A stretch of 64,000 nt of DNA, taken from the NCBI GenBank assembly GCA_012934845.2, contig WNNJ02003401.1, forward strand, positions 1-64,000. The letters are read 5' to 3'. Under the pieces are notes generated by a model. The model was not told where the DNA came from and made no database searches. It worked only from the letters and a program-made list of their open reading frames with translations. Shown piece by piece: positions 55,088-64,000 of the stretch. Within the stretch, counting starts at the first letter, position 1, and the number at the start of each line of letters is the position of its first letter. A program made the translations under genes and the position numbers. Source of the stretch: Pomphorhynchus laevis (lineage: Eukaryota > Acanthocephala > Palaeacanthocephala > Echinorhynchida > Pomphorhynchidae).

Positions 55088-55265
55088 CCCTGTGGCGGAA
55101 TGGTGGAGGCGTGTGCATTACAAACTCTATGTACGGGGTTCAAACTACGAGCATGCACTCTCTCTCTTGACTTCTATGTTAGCACACGTCAAAGCCACAA
55201 GGTCGCGTTGTCGAAAGACGTAGGGGCATCCGAGTTGCGTTGTCGAGGATAAAGCAGGTTCACTC
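55088..55265 (+). mobile_element. tRNA-derived SINE candidate
   Basis: 55092-55150 has a good Pol III A box (TGGCGGAATGG) and a weaker B box (GGGTTCAAAC) at tRNA spacing, like a decayed tRNA(Leu) head, followed by about 115 bases of GC-richer body (CACAAGGTCGCGTTGTCG, then GAGTTGCGTTGTCGAGGATA) and AT-rich sequence. The cloverleaf is not complete, so a functional tRNA is unlikely. A single copy is seen in this window. Confidence 0.4.
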
Positions 55266-55269
55266 TTTA

Positions 55270-56325
55270 TTAGTATTATATTTAATAGAATATTTAATAT
55301 TGTATTATTAGTAATTAGTATATTGCACAACTCGTATTCACAAAAGCATTATAATTCAATTGAATACACAGTGTAATAATTGAATAATTGTTCATAAATA
55401 ATTATTCGTATACATGAATAATTGTAATATTTAATATTTAATAAATGTAATTGACAAATAATTTAATTAATTTAACAAATAATTGAAATTGTAATAATTA
55501 TTTATAATTATTAATTTTGTAATAATAATTTATTTTTTATTTTATTTTTTATCCACATAAATTAGTGTAAAAACATTTGAATAATTACCCGCGAATGGGT
55601 CCATTTAAAGTAACAAAAGTTAATTATTATACATTAATTGACATTGTGATTATTGATTTTAATTGTAGAATTAGTATATTGCACATCTCGTATTAGATAG
55701 GAATTATTTAATAATTCCGGTAAGAATATTTACCGGTAAACTAATTCACTAATAGTTATTTATTAATTATTAGTGAGTTATAATTATTTAATTATTAATT
55801 ATTTCCGGGTATTCACTAATTTACTGTGTATTCGATAAAATACACAGATTCAATTAACTGATATTAATTGTTTAGCTTAAAATGTTTGAATATTATATTT
55901 AAAATGCTTAAACAATTTTCGTAGTATCAGTATATTCAGAGTTTCCACAGTGGCAGAAATTCATTTACTTTATGAATAAATAATGCGAACGAAAATTTGC
56001 ATTAAACTTTATGATGGAAATCCTAAGAGTGCTGTCTATCATTTTTAATATTCTTAATTGTTATAATGGCACTCGGTAATATAATGACATGCACAGATAT
56101 TTATGGTAACATTTAAAAGATAAAGTTATCTTCAATGCTTACAAAAAATGCATAAAAAATATTACATAGAAAAGAATAAAATTAATGATCACGTTCTATA
56201 TTTTGACTACTAAAATAGACAATCTAGCCGTAATGTTTTAAAATTAAAATGATAAATATCAAAATATATAAATTAAACCAGATTTTTAAGTAATAAAAGG
56301 TATTTTTTTGTTTCGATTTTTAAAA
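55270..56325. other. AT-rich stretch with a possible Ubl gene remnant
   Basis: 55983-56048 on the plus strand encodes a 21-residue open piece (KICIKLYDGNPKSAVYHF) that resembles the first strand-turn-strand of the Ubl proteins (LKLEVYHGSAVHYVW). No downstream QRLYYKG-like part was found. Otherwise AT-rich with fold-backs (for example CCGGTAAGAATATTTACCGG at about 55708). Confidence 0.3.
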
Positions 56326-56329
56326 ATCT

Positions 56330-56476
56330 TTTAGTATTGAAGAAAGTATAGATATAAAAAGACTTATTAGAGACCGAATTAAGGATTTAACTTCTGTGAT
56401 TAAAAAAGAATGTGAGTTTCATGAAAACGCGTTCCACAAGCATTGGATTATTTTTAATCTAAGCAGTTATCTATAA
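56330..56476 (+). other. Exon-like open stretch
   Basis: After a good 3' splice site context (AAATCTTTTAG, AG at 56333-56334) an open frame reads SIEESIDIKRLIRDRIKDLT, then ECEFHENAFHKHW, to a stop at 56474-56476. Helical, charged composition unlike its surroundings. It lies just downstream (other strand) of the eIF3e stop. No family recognised. Confidence 0.3.
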
Positions 56477-56672
56477 TTTGCAAATCTATAACTTAACAAA
56501 ATACTGTAAAGCAATGAATAGGAAATTAAAATATTTTAAAGGAAAACCATATGTTTGTTTTATATTAAAAAATATTGTTAAATAAAACTTAAACATTGCG
56601 CAATATTAATAAAATTATAACAATCCAATAAAGAAACAAAGACTGATATTTCTTGTTGTTTAGGTACACTTG

Positions 56673-59600
56673 CTAATAAACTCTTGAGCGTTTTTCAAAA
56701 TTATTAGTAAATGCATCGAGCTTTATCTGGAGAAAGCGGAACTTGTTCATCATTGTTTCATAAGGAGAAACCGTATTAAACTCCATTACAATGTTACCCT
56801 AGAAATACAATTTCTAAACACGGTTACATAAAGTTTGCAAAATAAATTAAAACAAATTGTGAGATATTCTTCGCAATTTTATGTTATCATATGACTTTAC
56901 GAAGACAATCGATTATTCTGATCGACTAATCGATTAGTAAATGCTACATAAGCAATGCCTTTCAAACTAATATAGATAAAAACTACCAAATTAGAGTATT
57001 ATTTTTGCATTCATATTAATAAAAATAATAATATAAGACATTAACAATTAAATATTTGTTTAAATTATATTATTTTTAATAATTGTTTAGTTCCTGTTTG
57101 TACCATCAAATGGTAAATATAAAAAATCCTAAGATTTAGATATTTACATTAGACATTTATATTCTTACATTTGCATTCTTACATTTACATTCTTACATTT
57201 ATATTTTTACAAAATGCAAAGACTAAGTGTTTTATTTTTACTTTAGTATTTACGGATTACGGATTTCACGGCTTTACTTGTTGATTCGAAGGATACCCTG
57301 GGATACGTCATAACGGAGTAAGAGATACAGTATTCCATGCTGTCGAGTCAGCAGGTTTATATGTTAAGCGTGAAGTTTTAAATCTTGTCAAGGGTTTAAG
57401 AGAACGGCCAGCTGATTTCCTCCTATACGACGACTCACCCGAAGCAATTGACATAGCTGTTACAAACCCTCTGCAGTAATCATACTTGAATAAATCAAGC
57501 ACGGAGGCTACTTACGCCGCGGAAGAGTACGCAATCCGCGTTAAAGAACGAAAATACAGACATACCATGTTTGTATTTAATCCCAAGTCACAAAAAATAT
57601 GAATTATAAAAAATCTTAAGATTTAGATATTTACATTAGACATTTATATTCTTACATTTGCATTCTTAAATTTACATTCTAACATTTACATTCTTACAAA
57701 ATACATAGACTCAGTGTTTTATTTTTACTTTAGTATTCTATTTTAAAGTAAAATATTTTGATTTTAAAATCACAAAATATTTTTAAAATTATATAACTAA
57801 TGATAAGCCAAGATGTCAAATAAAAAAAACTAATTTTGATTATAAGAAGGATGTATTTCTAGATATGGACATTAAAATTATTATTTTATTCGACTGTATG
57901 ACGTAAAGAATATAAAGTCATATCGGATTTAAATTAATAAAAGAATTCTTATTATTTTTGAAAAAAAAACATACCTTTGCAGAATCAATCTTAGCGTTCA
58001 GTCGGCCATTTTTTACTAACTCTAGGATATATGCCTCAGTTTCATCCCAATTTAGATCCAATTGCTCTGAAACAGGACCTATCCCAACACAATGATGAAG
58101 CCGACAGAAATTTTCAAAGACCAGTGATCGTGCAGATTTCATAAAATCTTGTACAAATGAACACATGAAAAAATCATTTGCAACCGCCTATTGAAGTAAT
58201 TTGTCTATTAAACTTTTTTCAAGGAAAATTGTACTAACCTCTTCAGCCCTGGATAAAAGTTCATTAGCGTTATTGAAATCAAAATTGATACATACTGCTT
58301 TAATTAGATCGCCTGTTGGGTCAATGTATGTTTGATCGGAGTTCTAAGATGAATAAATTTTTTAAATTAAAGTAAAAATATTATTTTTTGATAATGACTT
58401 ATCATTATCAAAATATATGATGATATTCTTACGACACCTGTAAAAGCGTTGCGGCTGATACGAATAGCAATATTTCGTAAATTAATAATCGTTAATCGTT
58501 TTTTGAAATGTGTGATAACATTTTAGAACATTTGAAATAAGAAACAATTGAATCTCAAATTAAATACAATGTTATTATTGGGTAGAAAAATGATTGGACA
58601 TAAAGAAGTAAACAATCCTCAAATCAGGTTAGGAATATAATTTACATGATCAGCATGATTTAAATGATGTTGTATTCAGGATTAATCACATTTAATTGCA
58701 TTTCACTGCTAATTATAAAGTTAAAATGATTGGACATATGTATCGAAAGAAGTAAACAATCCTTAAATTAGGTTAGGTATATAATTAACATAATCAGCAC
58801 AACATTCACTATCTAATAATATTAATCTGGTGTCTAAATTCTAAACATCTAAATTCTAGATATTTTGAATTCTAAATATTCTAGAAATCTAAATCTAAAT
58901 AAAATCTAAAATCTAAATATTATAATAATAATTATAAATAATTATTAATTAAATTATTAATCTAAATTAATACTTTAGATTTTAATAACAAGTTTAAGAT
59001 ATAAATTCAAAAATAAATAAATAAATAATAAAAATACAAATAAACAATAAATTACAATCTATTGTCGTTGCAAAATTACATAAAAATATTTCCAAAATAT
59101 TTAGAAATATTTAGACTCAGTTGATGCTTCCGAGTTCGTAATGTACATCGCAACTAAAAACCAATTCCAAGGCGTCACCTTGCAATCATGTCTTGATCGA
59201 TAGTTTGTTAAATATTGTTAGTTCAATATTAAATATTATAAAATATTTTACATTAAAAATACAATATTTCATAATTAAAATATATTATGGTAGTAAGGCG
59301 TGCAATTTTGAAATTATCGGAATCCAACACACAACATAACTATTTATTACTTTTGTTTTAACATAACTATTTATTACTTAAAGTAACCACACGAGCAGAA
59401 AATGAATATATCAATATGATACGTCACAGGTAAGCACACGAGCAGAAAATACAATAGGATACGGCACAGTTAAATTATTAATTATTAATGCGAATGTTAT
59501 TAATTATTGATAGTTTATTAATATTTCCTAATAAAATTATGAAACGTGAAAATGATGGTCACATGCTTTAAGTCAGCTTTTACTGAATCCATAATTAATT

Positions 59601-62600
59601 TTCTAAATCAATAATTACGAAGAACCCACATCATCAAATAGACGAATAACATCTTCTATTATGTTTCGTTTACGATCGGATGTAATAAGGGCAGCCGTTG
59701 TAATATAATGCATCAAATACGGACATAGAAGTTGCAGAGTGCTTAAATAGCTGAACACCAAAAATATAAACATTATTTTGTTATAAACATCGCTTACATT
59801 TTATCATTCAAACAAAAGTTGACAAGATGCTCTAGTCCATTTTCGATGCGGTAGTAAACGAACAAGGAATAGTGAATTAGCCAACTACGTTGCTTTAAAA
59901 TAATTGAACTCGGTGTATCGGCTAAAGCCTGAAAAGAAAAACAAAAATCAAACTGGCCATTTAAATAGATGATTAAGACATTTTATAAGATAAGTATTAT
60001 CTTATAAACACTAGTTCAAATCTAAACGAGTAGATTTAAAATGTTAAAAACAAAAAAAATATTATTTTTTTGATTTTTAATTATAGAATTTAAAATTTTA
60101 TTATTAAAAATTAATAGAGAATTAAATAAGGAATATAAAAGTTTAAATTAATTAAACAAATGATGTCTATCACATTTAATTTAAATTACAGGTTGAAATT
60201 AATAAAAAATATATTCAAAACACTAAAACAAGTTTATGTGAATTACAACTGAATCTACAATTCGTAATAAAATATTCCTATACGATGTCTATCTCACTCG
60301 AGAATTCAAAGCACATTATTGATGCATTACAATATATTTGTCATAAAATACTGTCGACGTAATAATATCGATCCTGAATCATAAGTTCAAATTAAACTTA
60401 TCAAATGGCACTGATGAGTGATTGTGATCAAGAAACGGCATTCGTCATTCTGATTACGGGTGTGACATAAATAAGACTGTTCTTTAAGCGTTTGAAGAAA
60501 GTTCGAGTTTGCTTTTTTCTTGGAAATATTGACTAGAATTGCATCAAATGTAGGCAACTCCCATCCACATATTGATTGAGCTTTACTGTGAATTATCATA
60601 AGCATACTACGCTCTTTTTGGGACAATGTGCAAAAAGTTGAATAACCGTACGTAAGGATTGAGAGTATGCATGAATTGTAAAATAGAACTAATGGATCCT
60701 AGCAAGCTCCTAATCGTTTTAATTCACGAAGAAAATACATACGAGTTGCGCTTGTTTTCTTGACGTTACGAATATGCTTTCTCCAATATAGGTTAGATTG
60801 AAATGTTAAACCTAAGATTTTTAATTCAGTTACTCTAGTCATATCAAAATTAGGAAGTTCGTCTACAAGGATGGATGACTTTAGTAGTAGTAATATATTT
60901 AATAGTAATATTTATTTATCAATCCTCAATAATAATGTACAAATTGGACTTAAAATGCAGAAGTATTTGACCAAAAACTTGGTATCCACTAAACTTGTCT
61001 CGTAGACAGACCATAACGAATAATTGCATTTAATGTTGAGTTATGATTTTGAATCATTTACGGATGAGTCATTATACATATGTGTACACTTATTATATAA
61101 TATATAACATATATATCGTAATAGCATATATATCATACATAAAAAATATATAATAAATGCCTAATAACCATGAAATCTATACTATAAATCAAATCGTCAA
61201 CGTTATATAATTGGTAAATATACAACTTGTCCTGATGTGATAAATGCTTAGAAGACAAAGATTAGACAGTGTGATATGTAATAATTAACTGTTATAAAGC
61301 GATCAATCAAAATTTAAGTTTTATTTTATTGTTTCAATTGAACGATTGATCATAAATTTTCCACTGGTTGGAAAATATATAATATATTATAAAATATATA
61401 ATATATATTTCACTGGTCGAAATTAATATTTTATATAAAATATATAAAATATATAAATATTTTCTAAATAACTTCTTAATTTATTTAATTAATTACTTAA
61501 ATATTTAATTTGAGTTAAATATTAATCTGAGTTATTAATAAGAATGTTTGGTTTATTTCAATAAAAAACTAATTTATTGATAAAAAGAATTTTAATTTAT
61601 ATTTTGTTTAAAAAAGTGAAAAAAAATTATTTTGGTTGAAATTTCACCAAAAGATTAATTAAGACTAAAATAAAAATTTAAATATAATCAAATCAATAAT
61701 GATTAAAGCATATATATTACTATACTGGAGATGTATCCATGCATTTCTTGATTATATTTTAGTAGATCAATGTTTATGCAATTACCAAATATATTTTTAT
61801 ATTGTCTAGGTTTAATTTAGCAAATTGAATATTGATGTGCTTGCTACGATTACTTAGAGACTGTGCCCTTTGTGGTCTAAGTGAAATATATCACAGCATG
61901 ACGATTTTCGAATACATTAACAGTACCCCATATTTAAGCATCATTTTTGTTATATTTATAACTAATTTATTTAAATGTAGGGAAAATAATATAAAAACGT
62001 TATTATAAAAGCACAAATACCATTTTATCGATTTGTTCATTTAGGCGTCGAATATCAAAAACAGCATCTTTGAAATTGCGAGACAAAATATTAACTGTTA
62101 ATTTACCCCAAAGGCAGTTTAAATAGATATCACGTGTCTGCGGTAACTAAATCAACCGACAAACATAAGTATACAAAACGTCTGAAAATTGTACCAAAGA
62201 TTTGCATATTTCTAGACAGCTGTTTGCCGTGTTTAACATTCCGCATTTAAACGAAAATTGTGCGAGATTGTACATTTTCTGCAAAATCGAATCATCTAAC
62301 TAAAAAAAGAAAAATTTAAAGTAGATAAAACAAAGATATTTACAAAACCTGATATGACGTCTTTAGATGGCTCCAAAGATCGCAATCTCTTAATACAAAG
62401 TTTGTCAAAAAAATCTAGATTATGAATTCATATACTTTGGCAATTGACTGTCTTCGCTTGTTTCCTCGGCGTATATATCGGTAAATTCTCGAATTTCATC
62501 GTACATGCTTGCATATGTTCGCTTTGATTCTTGCATCCGCTTTCCAAATTCTTTATAAATTAAATTAAAAGTAAAATTACATATGGTTATACATGTATCG

Positions 62601-62635
62601 ATAAAGAGAAAGGGTATTAAGTGATATTTTCGCAT
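56673..62635 (-). CDS. EIF3E: Eukaryotic translation initiation factor 3 subunit E (INT6), nine exons
   Basis: Exons on the minus strand: 62436-62635, 62349-62388, 62195-62299, 62021-62137, 59798-59928, 59630-59750, 58239-58343, 57975-58187, 56673-56798. Phases agree throughout, giving 385 residues (human about 445). eIF3e is a PCI-domain scaffold subunit of eIF3 on the 40S ribosome. Matches to human in order: LNCLWGKL (SSLWGKL), QRSWLIHYSLFV (QRTWLIHWSLFV), CPYLMHYITTA (CPHILRYLTTA), CINFDFNNA (YVNFDFDGA), VFENFCRLHHCVG (IFETFCRIHQCIS), NGRLNAKIDS (NARLDAKIDS), GNIVMEFNTVSPY. Six introns are 47-57 bases or close; three are 1.2-2.1 kb and hold repeats. The exon 6 donor GTGGGT at 59624-59629 is chosen for phase. 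The N-terminus is short and uncertain (see findings). The C-terminal tail after the PCI domain is shorter than in human. Confidence 0.88.
56922..57193. repeat. Direct duplication block A, intronic copy (272 bp)
   Basis: Same as 52822-53093. It ends in TTACATTC-type short tandem words. Confidence 0.9.
57130..57735. repeat. Direct repeat flanking an intronic LINE piece
   Basis: About 57130-57235 and 57607-57735 share AAGATTTAGATATTTACATT through TTACATTTGCATTCTTA to GTGTTTTATTTTTACTTTAG. The LINE fragment 57240-57595 sits between them. Confidence 0.7.
57240..57595 (+). pseudogene. LINE C-terminal nuclease-like fragment in eIF3e intron 8
   Basis: The plus strand (opposite to eIF3e) reads HNGVRDTVFHAVESAGLYVK, then LREVLNLVKG-type sequence, ERPADFLLYDDSPEAIDIAV, TNPLQ, a TAA, then STEATYAAEEYAIRVKERKY, and soon a stop. 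It is the same family as 53093-53810 and includes the upstream RH...E part missing there. The charged positions (E, PAD, D-x-A-V) fit a PD-(D/E)XK-like fold, which is inference. Confidence 0.65.
58344..59629. other. EIF3E: eIF3e intron 6 (1,286 bases)
   Basis: AT-rich. It holds a diverged direct repeat (AATGATTGGACAT...AGTAAACAATCCT, about 58588-58660 and 58724-58805), a 12-bp palindrome at about 58386-58413 (TTTTGATAATGA mirrored), and a pair of CACACGAGCAGAAAAT repeats at about 59388 and 59437. No LINE motifs seen. Confidence 0.6.
60400..60895 (-). pseudogene. LINE reverse transcriptase thumb fragment in eIF3e intron 4
   Basis: The minus strand reads VTELKILGLTFQSNLYWRKH, NVKKTSATRMYFLRELKRLG and LSILTYGYSTFCTLSQKERS, then QSICGW. 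This is the post-YADD thumb region of a CR1/jockey-like LINE, in the same orientation as the host gene. One stop interrupts it (after RLGAC). Not the same family as A to D. Confidence 0.7.
60900..62020. other. EIF3E: Rest of eIF3e intron 4
   Basis: Simple AT-rich sequence with TATA-type runs (61090-61460). No gene. Confidence 0.5.
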
Positions 62636-62639
62636 GGAG

Positions 62640-63200
62640 AAAATGAATAATTAACAAGCTATTAAGATAAAAATCCGTAAAATGACAAATTACAAAAAAT
62701 AAATGAATTTGAAATGTTTATATTAATAAATAAACTACGACTGTATTTATATTAATTATTAATTTACATTAAATTCAATATATTTATATAGCTGTCTAAT
62801 ATGTAGGTATCAAAAGCTCTTAATGCAATACTGATTTTTAATGAAAAAAGCTAAAACCCATACATTTTTAAAATATGCATTTTAAAACCAAGCAACAATG
62901 AATATACCGAGCAACAATAAAATCAAGCAACAATAAAATATACAGCGAGGATCACATCTATTAGTACATATAGAACCTTATTAATTCAGAAAAATGTTAC
63001 CAAAGTATTACTACGGGAATCATCTATTTAAATAAAGCTTTTTGGTTGTGCAAAAGTGCGAAATCAAAGGCTGTGATTTTAAAATGTGCATTAACTAACT
63101 TCTAGTTGAGCAGCTAGATCACAATAGACAAATACGAAACATCAAAAAAGTGACTTGTACTTTATACCAAATCAAAAATTCACTTTTAATCATCGTAAAA
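62640..63200. other. 5' flank of eIF3e
   Basis: AT-rich. The minus strand stays open in the eIF3e-like frame from about 62640 to 62725 without an ATG, so an upstream exon or start may lie here. A short AGCAACAATAAAAT repeat is at 62893-62940. Confidence 0.4.
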
Positions 63201-63204
63201 AGTT

Positions 63205-63375
63205 AGTCTTATAATACGTACTCAACACGTATTTGGCTTTGCTGCTATGTTGGGTAGAAGAGTTAAGGGCCGAAACCTGATAACATAGCAGTTCCTCCTG
63301 ATGACCTCTAATTATTATTCTGATACAACGTCTGTTATTTATTAGTCGATTCATAAAAATTGACTGTTATTTAAA
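63205..63375 (+). repeat. PLE structured module, copy j
   Basis: Hairpin C AATACGT / ACGTATT; helix D GGCTTT / AAGGGCC kept by G-U pairs although the sequence differs from copy h; helix E CTGCTATGTT / AACATAGCAG, a perfect 10 bp. Helix A's upstream strand is missing (5' truncated). Confidence 0.65.
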
Positions 63376-64000
63376 TTTCACAAAATTATCAAAATTAAGA
63401 TTTTCGCAGTTGCATTCAGTTTCTATAATGTTAATAACAATAATTAATAACTGTCTTATGCACATTAATAATGTCTTATGCCTTATTAATCTAATTAATG
63501 TATTAATCTCTCGTTCTAAAGATGATTAATTTTACCATCTTTAATTATTAAATGTTATTAACAAATCATTTTATTATACAATAAAGATAATTGGTTTAAA
63601 CAACTAATTATTATATCAAACAAGAACAAAAGCTCGTAATTGACTAAATCGAATAAAGCTATCGAGAATCTGATAGAATACTGTATTTAAAAATATTCGA
63701 CTGCTGATATTTAAGAAAAAGTGCATAATGAACTTTATAAATAATTCATATTGTATATGATGTATATTAATAAATTAATATTATATATTAATATTATATA
63801 TTTAGATAAATAAATACTTCAAATATAAAATATAATAATAGATAAAAATATATGAAAATACTATTTTGTAATTTTGCTGTCAAATATAATATTTTAGATA
63901 AGTATTTAATTGCACAATTTATATTTTATAATAACTTTTGTAAAAAGTTATTTAAAAAAACTGTTTAATGAAGTACAAATATACTTCATGTGATTTATTA
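63376..64000. other. AT-rich stretch to window end
   Basis: No gene or recognisable element. Confidence 0.5.

Noticed and set aside
55088-55160. Functional tRNA-Leu gene
   Set aside because: A and B boxes are recognisable but acceptor and anticodon stems do not pair, and the B box is degenerate.

Overview
This is eukaryotic, almost certainly metazoan, nuclear DNA. It is strongly AT-rich and mostly made of retroelement debris, with a few small host genes between. The host genes have tiny introns (47-57 bases) with ordinary GT/AG ends. An eIF3e gene, a mitochondrial ribosomal protein mL63 gene, a POLR2M/Gdown1-like gene and two BAG1-like ubiquitin-fold genes can be recognised. The mix of APE-type LINEs, Penelope-like elements (PLEs) and a Ty3/gypsy element, with fast-evolving host proteins, fits a small-bodied invertebrate. 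The sequence does not let me name a phylum.

Layout. 1-3.6 kb: a LINE (family A) on the minus strand, its second ORF open to the window edge. 4.7-8.7 kb: a whole-looking Ty3/gypsy element with 98-base LTRs and a 5-base target duplication. 8.7-11.2 kb: LINE family B, decayed. 11.3-14.0 kb: LINE family C, very decayed. 14-21.6 kb: AT-rich DNA packed with PLE tails in both orientations, carrying a repeated structured-RNA-like module. 21.9-22.9 kb: a homogeneous 103-bp minisatellite just upstream of Ubl gene 1 (23.1 kb). 23.4-24.5 kb: PLE pieces. 24.5-27 kb: a small secreted-peptide gene and a broken paralogue. 27.3-29.5 kb: a PLE reverse transcriptase with repeated tails. 29.6-30.6 kb: LINE B again. 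31-33.5 kb: an orphan ORF, two hairpin mini-elements and the Gdown1-like gene. 34-38.7 kb: fossil Ty3/gypsy pieces with a LINE A copy between them. 38.7-42.7 kb: LINE A, LINE B and PLE endonuclease pieces. 43.3 kb: Ubl gene 2. 46.6-49.2 kb: LINE tails. 49.5 kb: an orphan membrane protein. 51.3-51.6 kb: mL63. 52.2-54.3 kb: a mosaic built from copies of sequence found elsewhere in the window plus LINE C-terminal pieces. 56.7-62.6 kb: the nine-exon eIF3e gene, with transposon pieces in its long introns. 63.2 kb: a last PLE module.

The host genes are unrelated housekeeping functions (translation initiation, mitochondrial translation, Pol II regulation, Ubl proteins) and do not form a pathway. The most interesting signals are the PLE-associated RNA module with compensating base pairs, the pair of stand-alone BAG1-type ubiquitin folds, the segmental mosaic at 52-54 kb, and the many short-spacer palindromes at retroelement joints.
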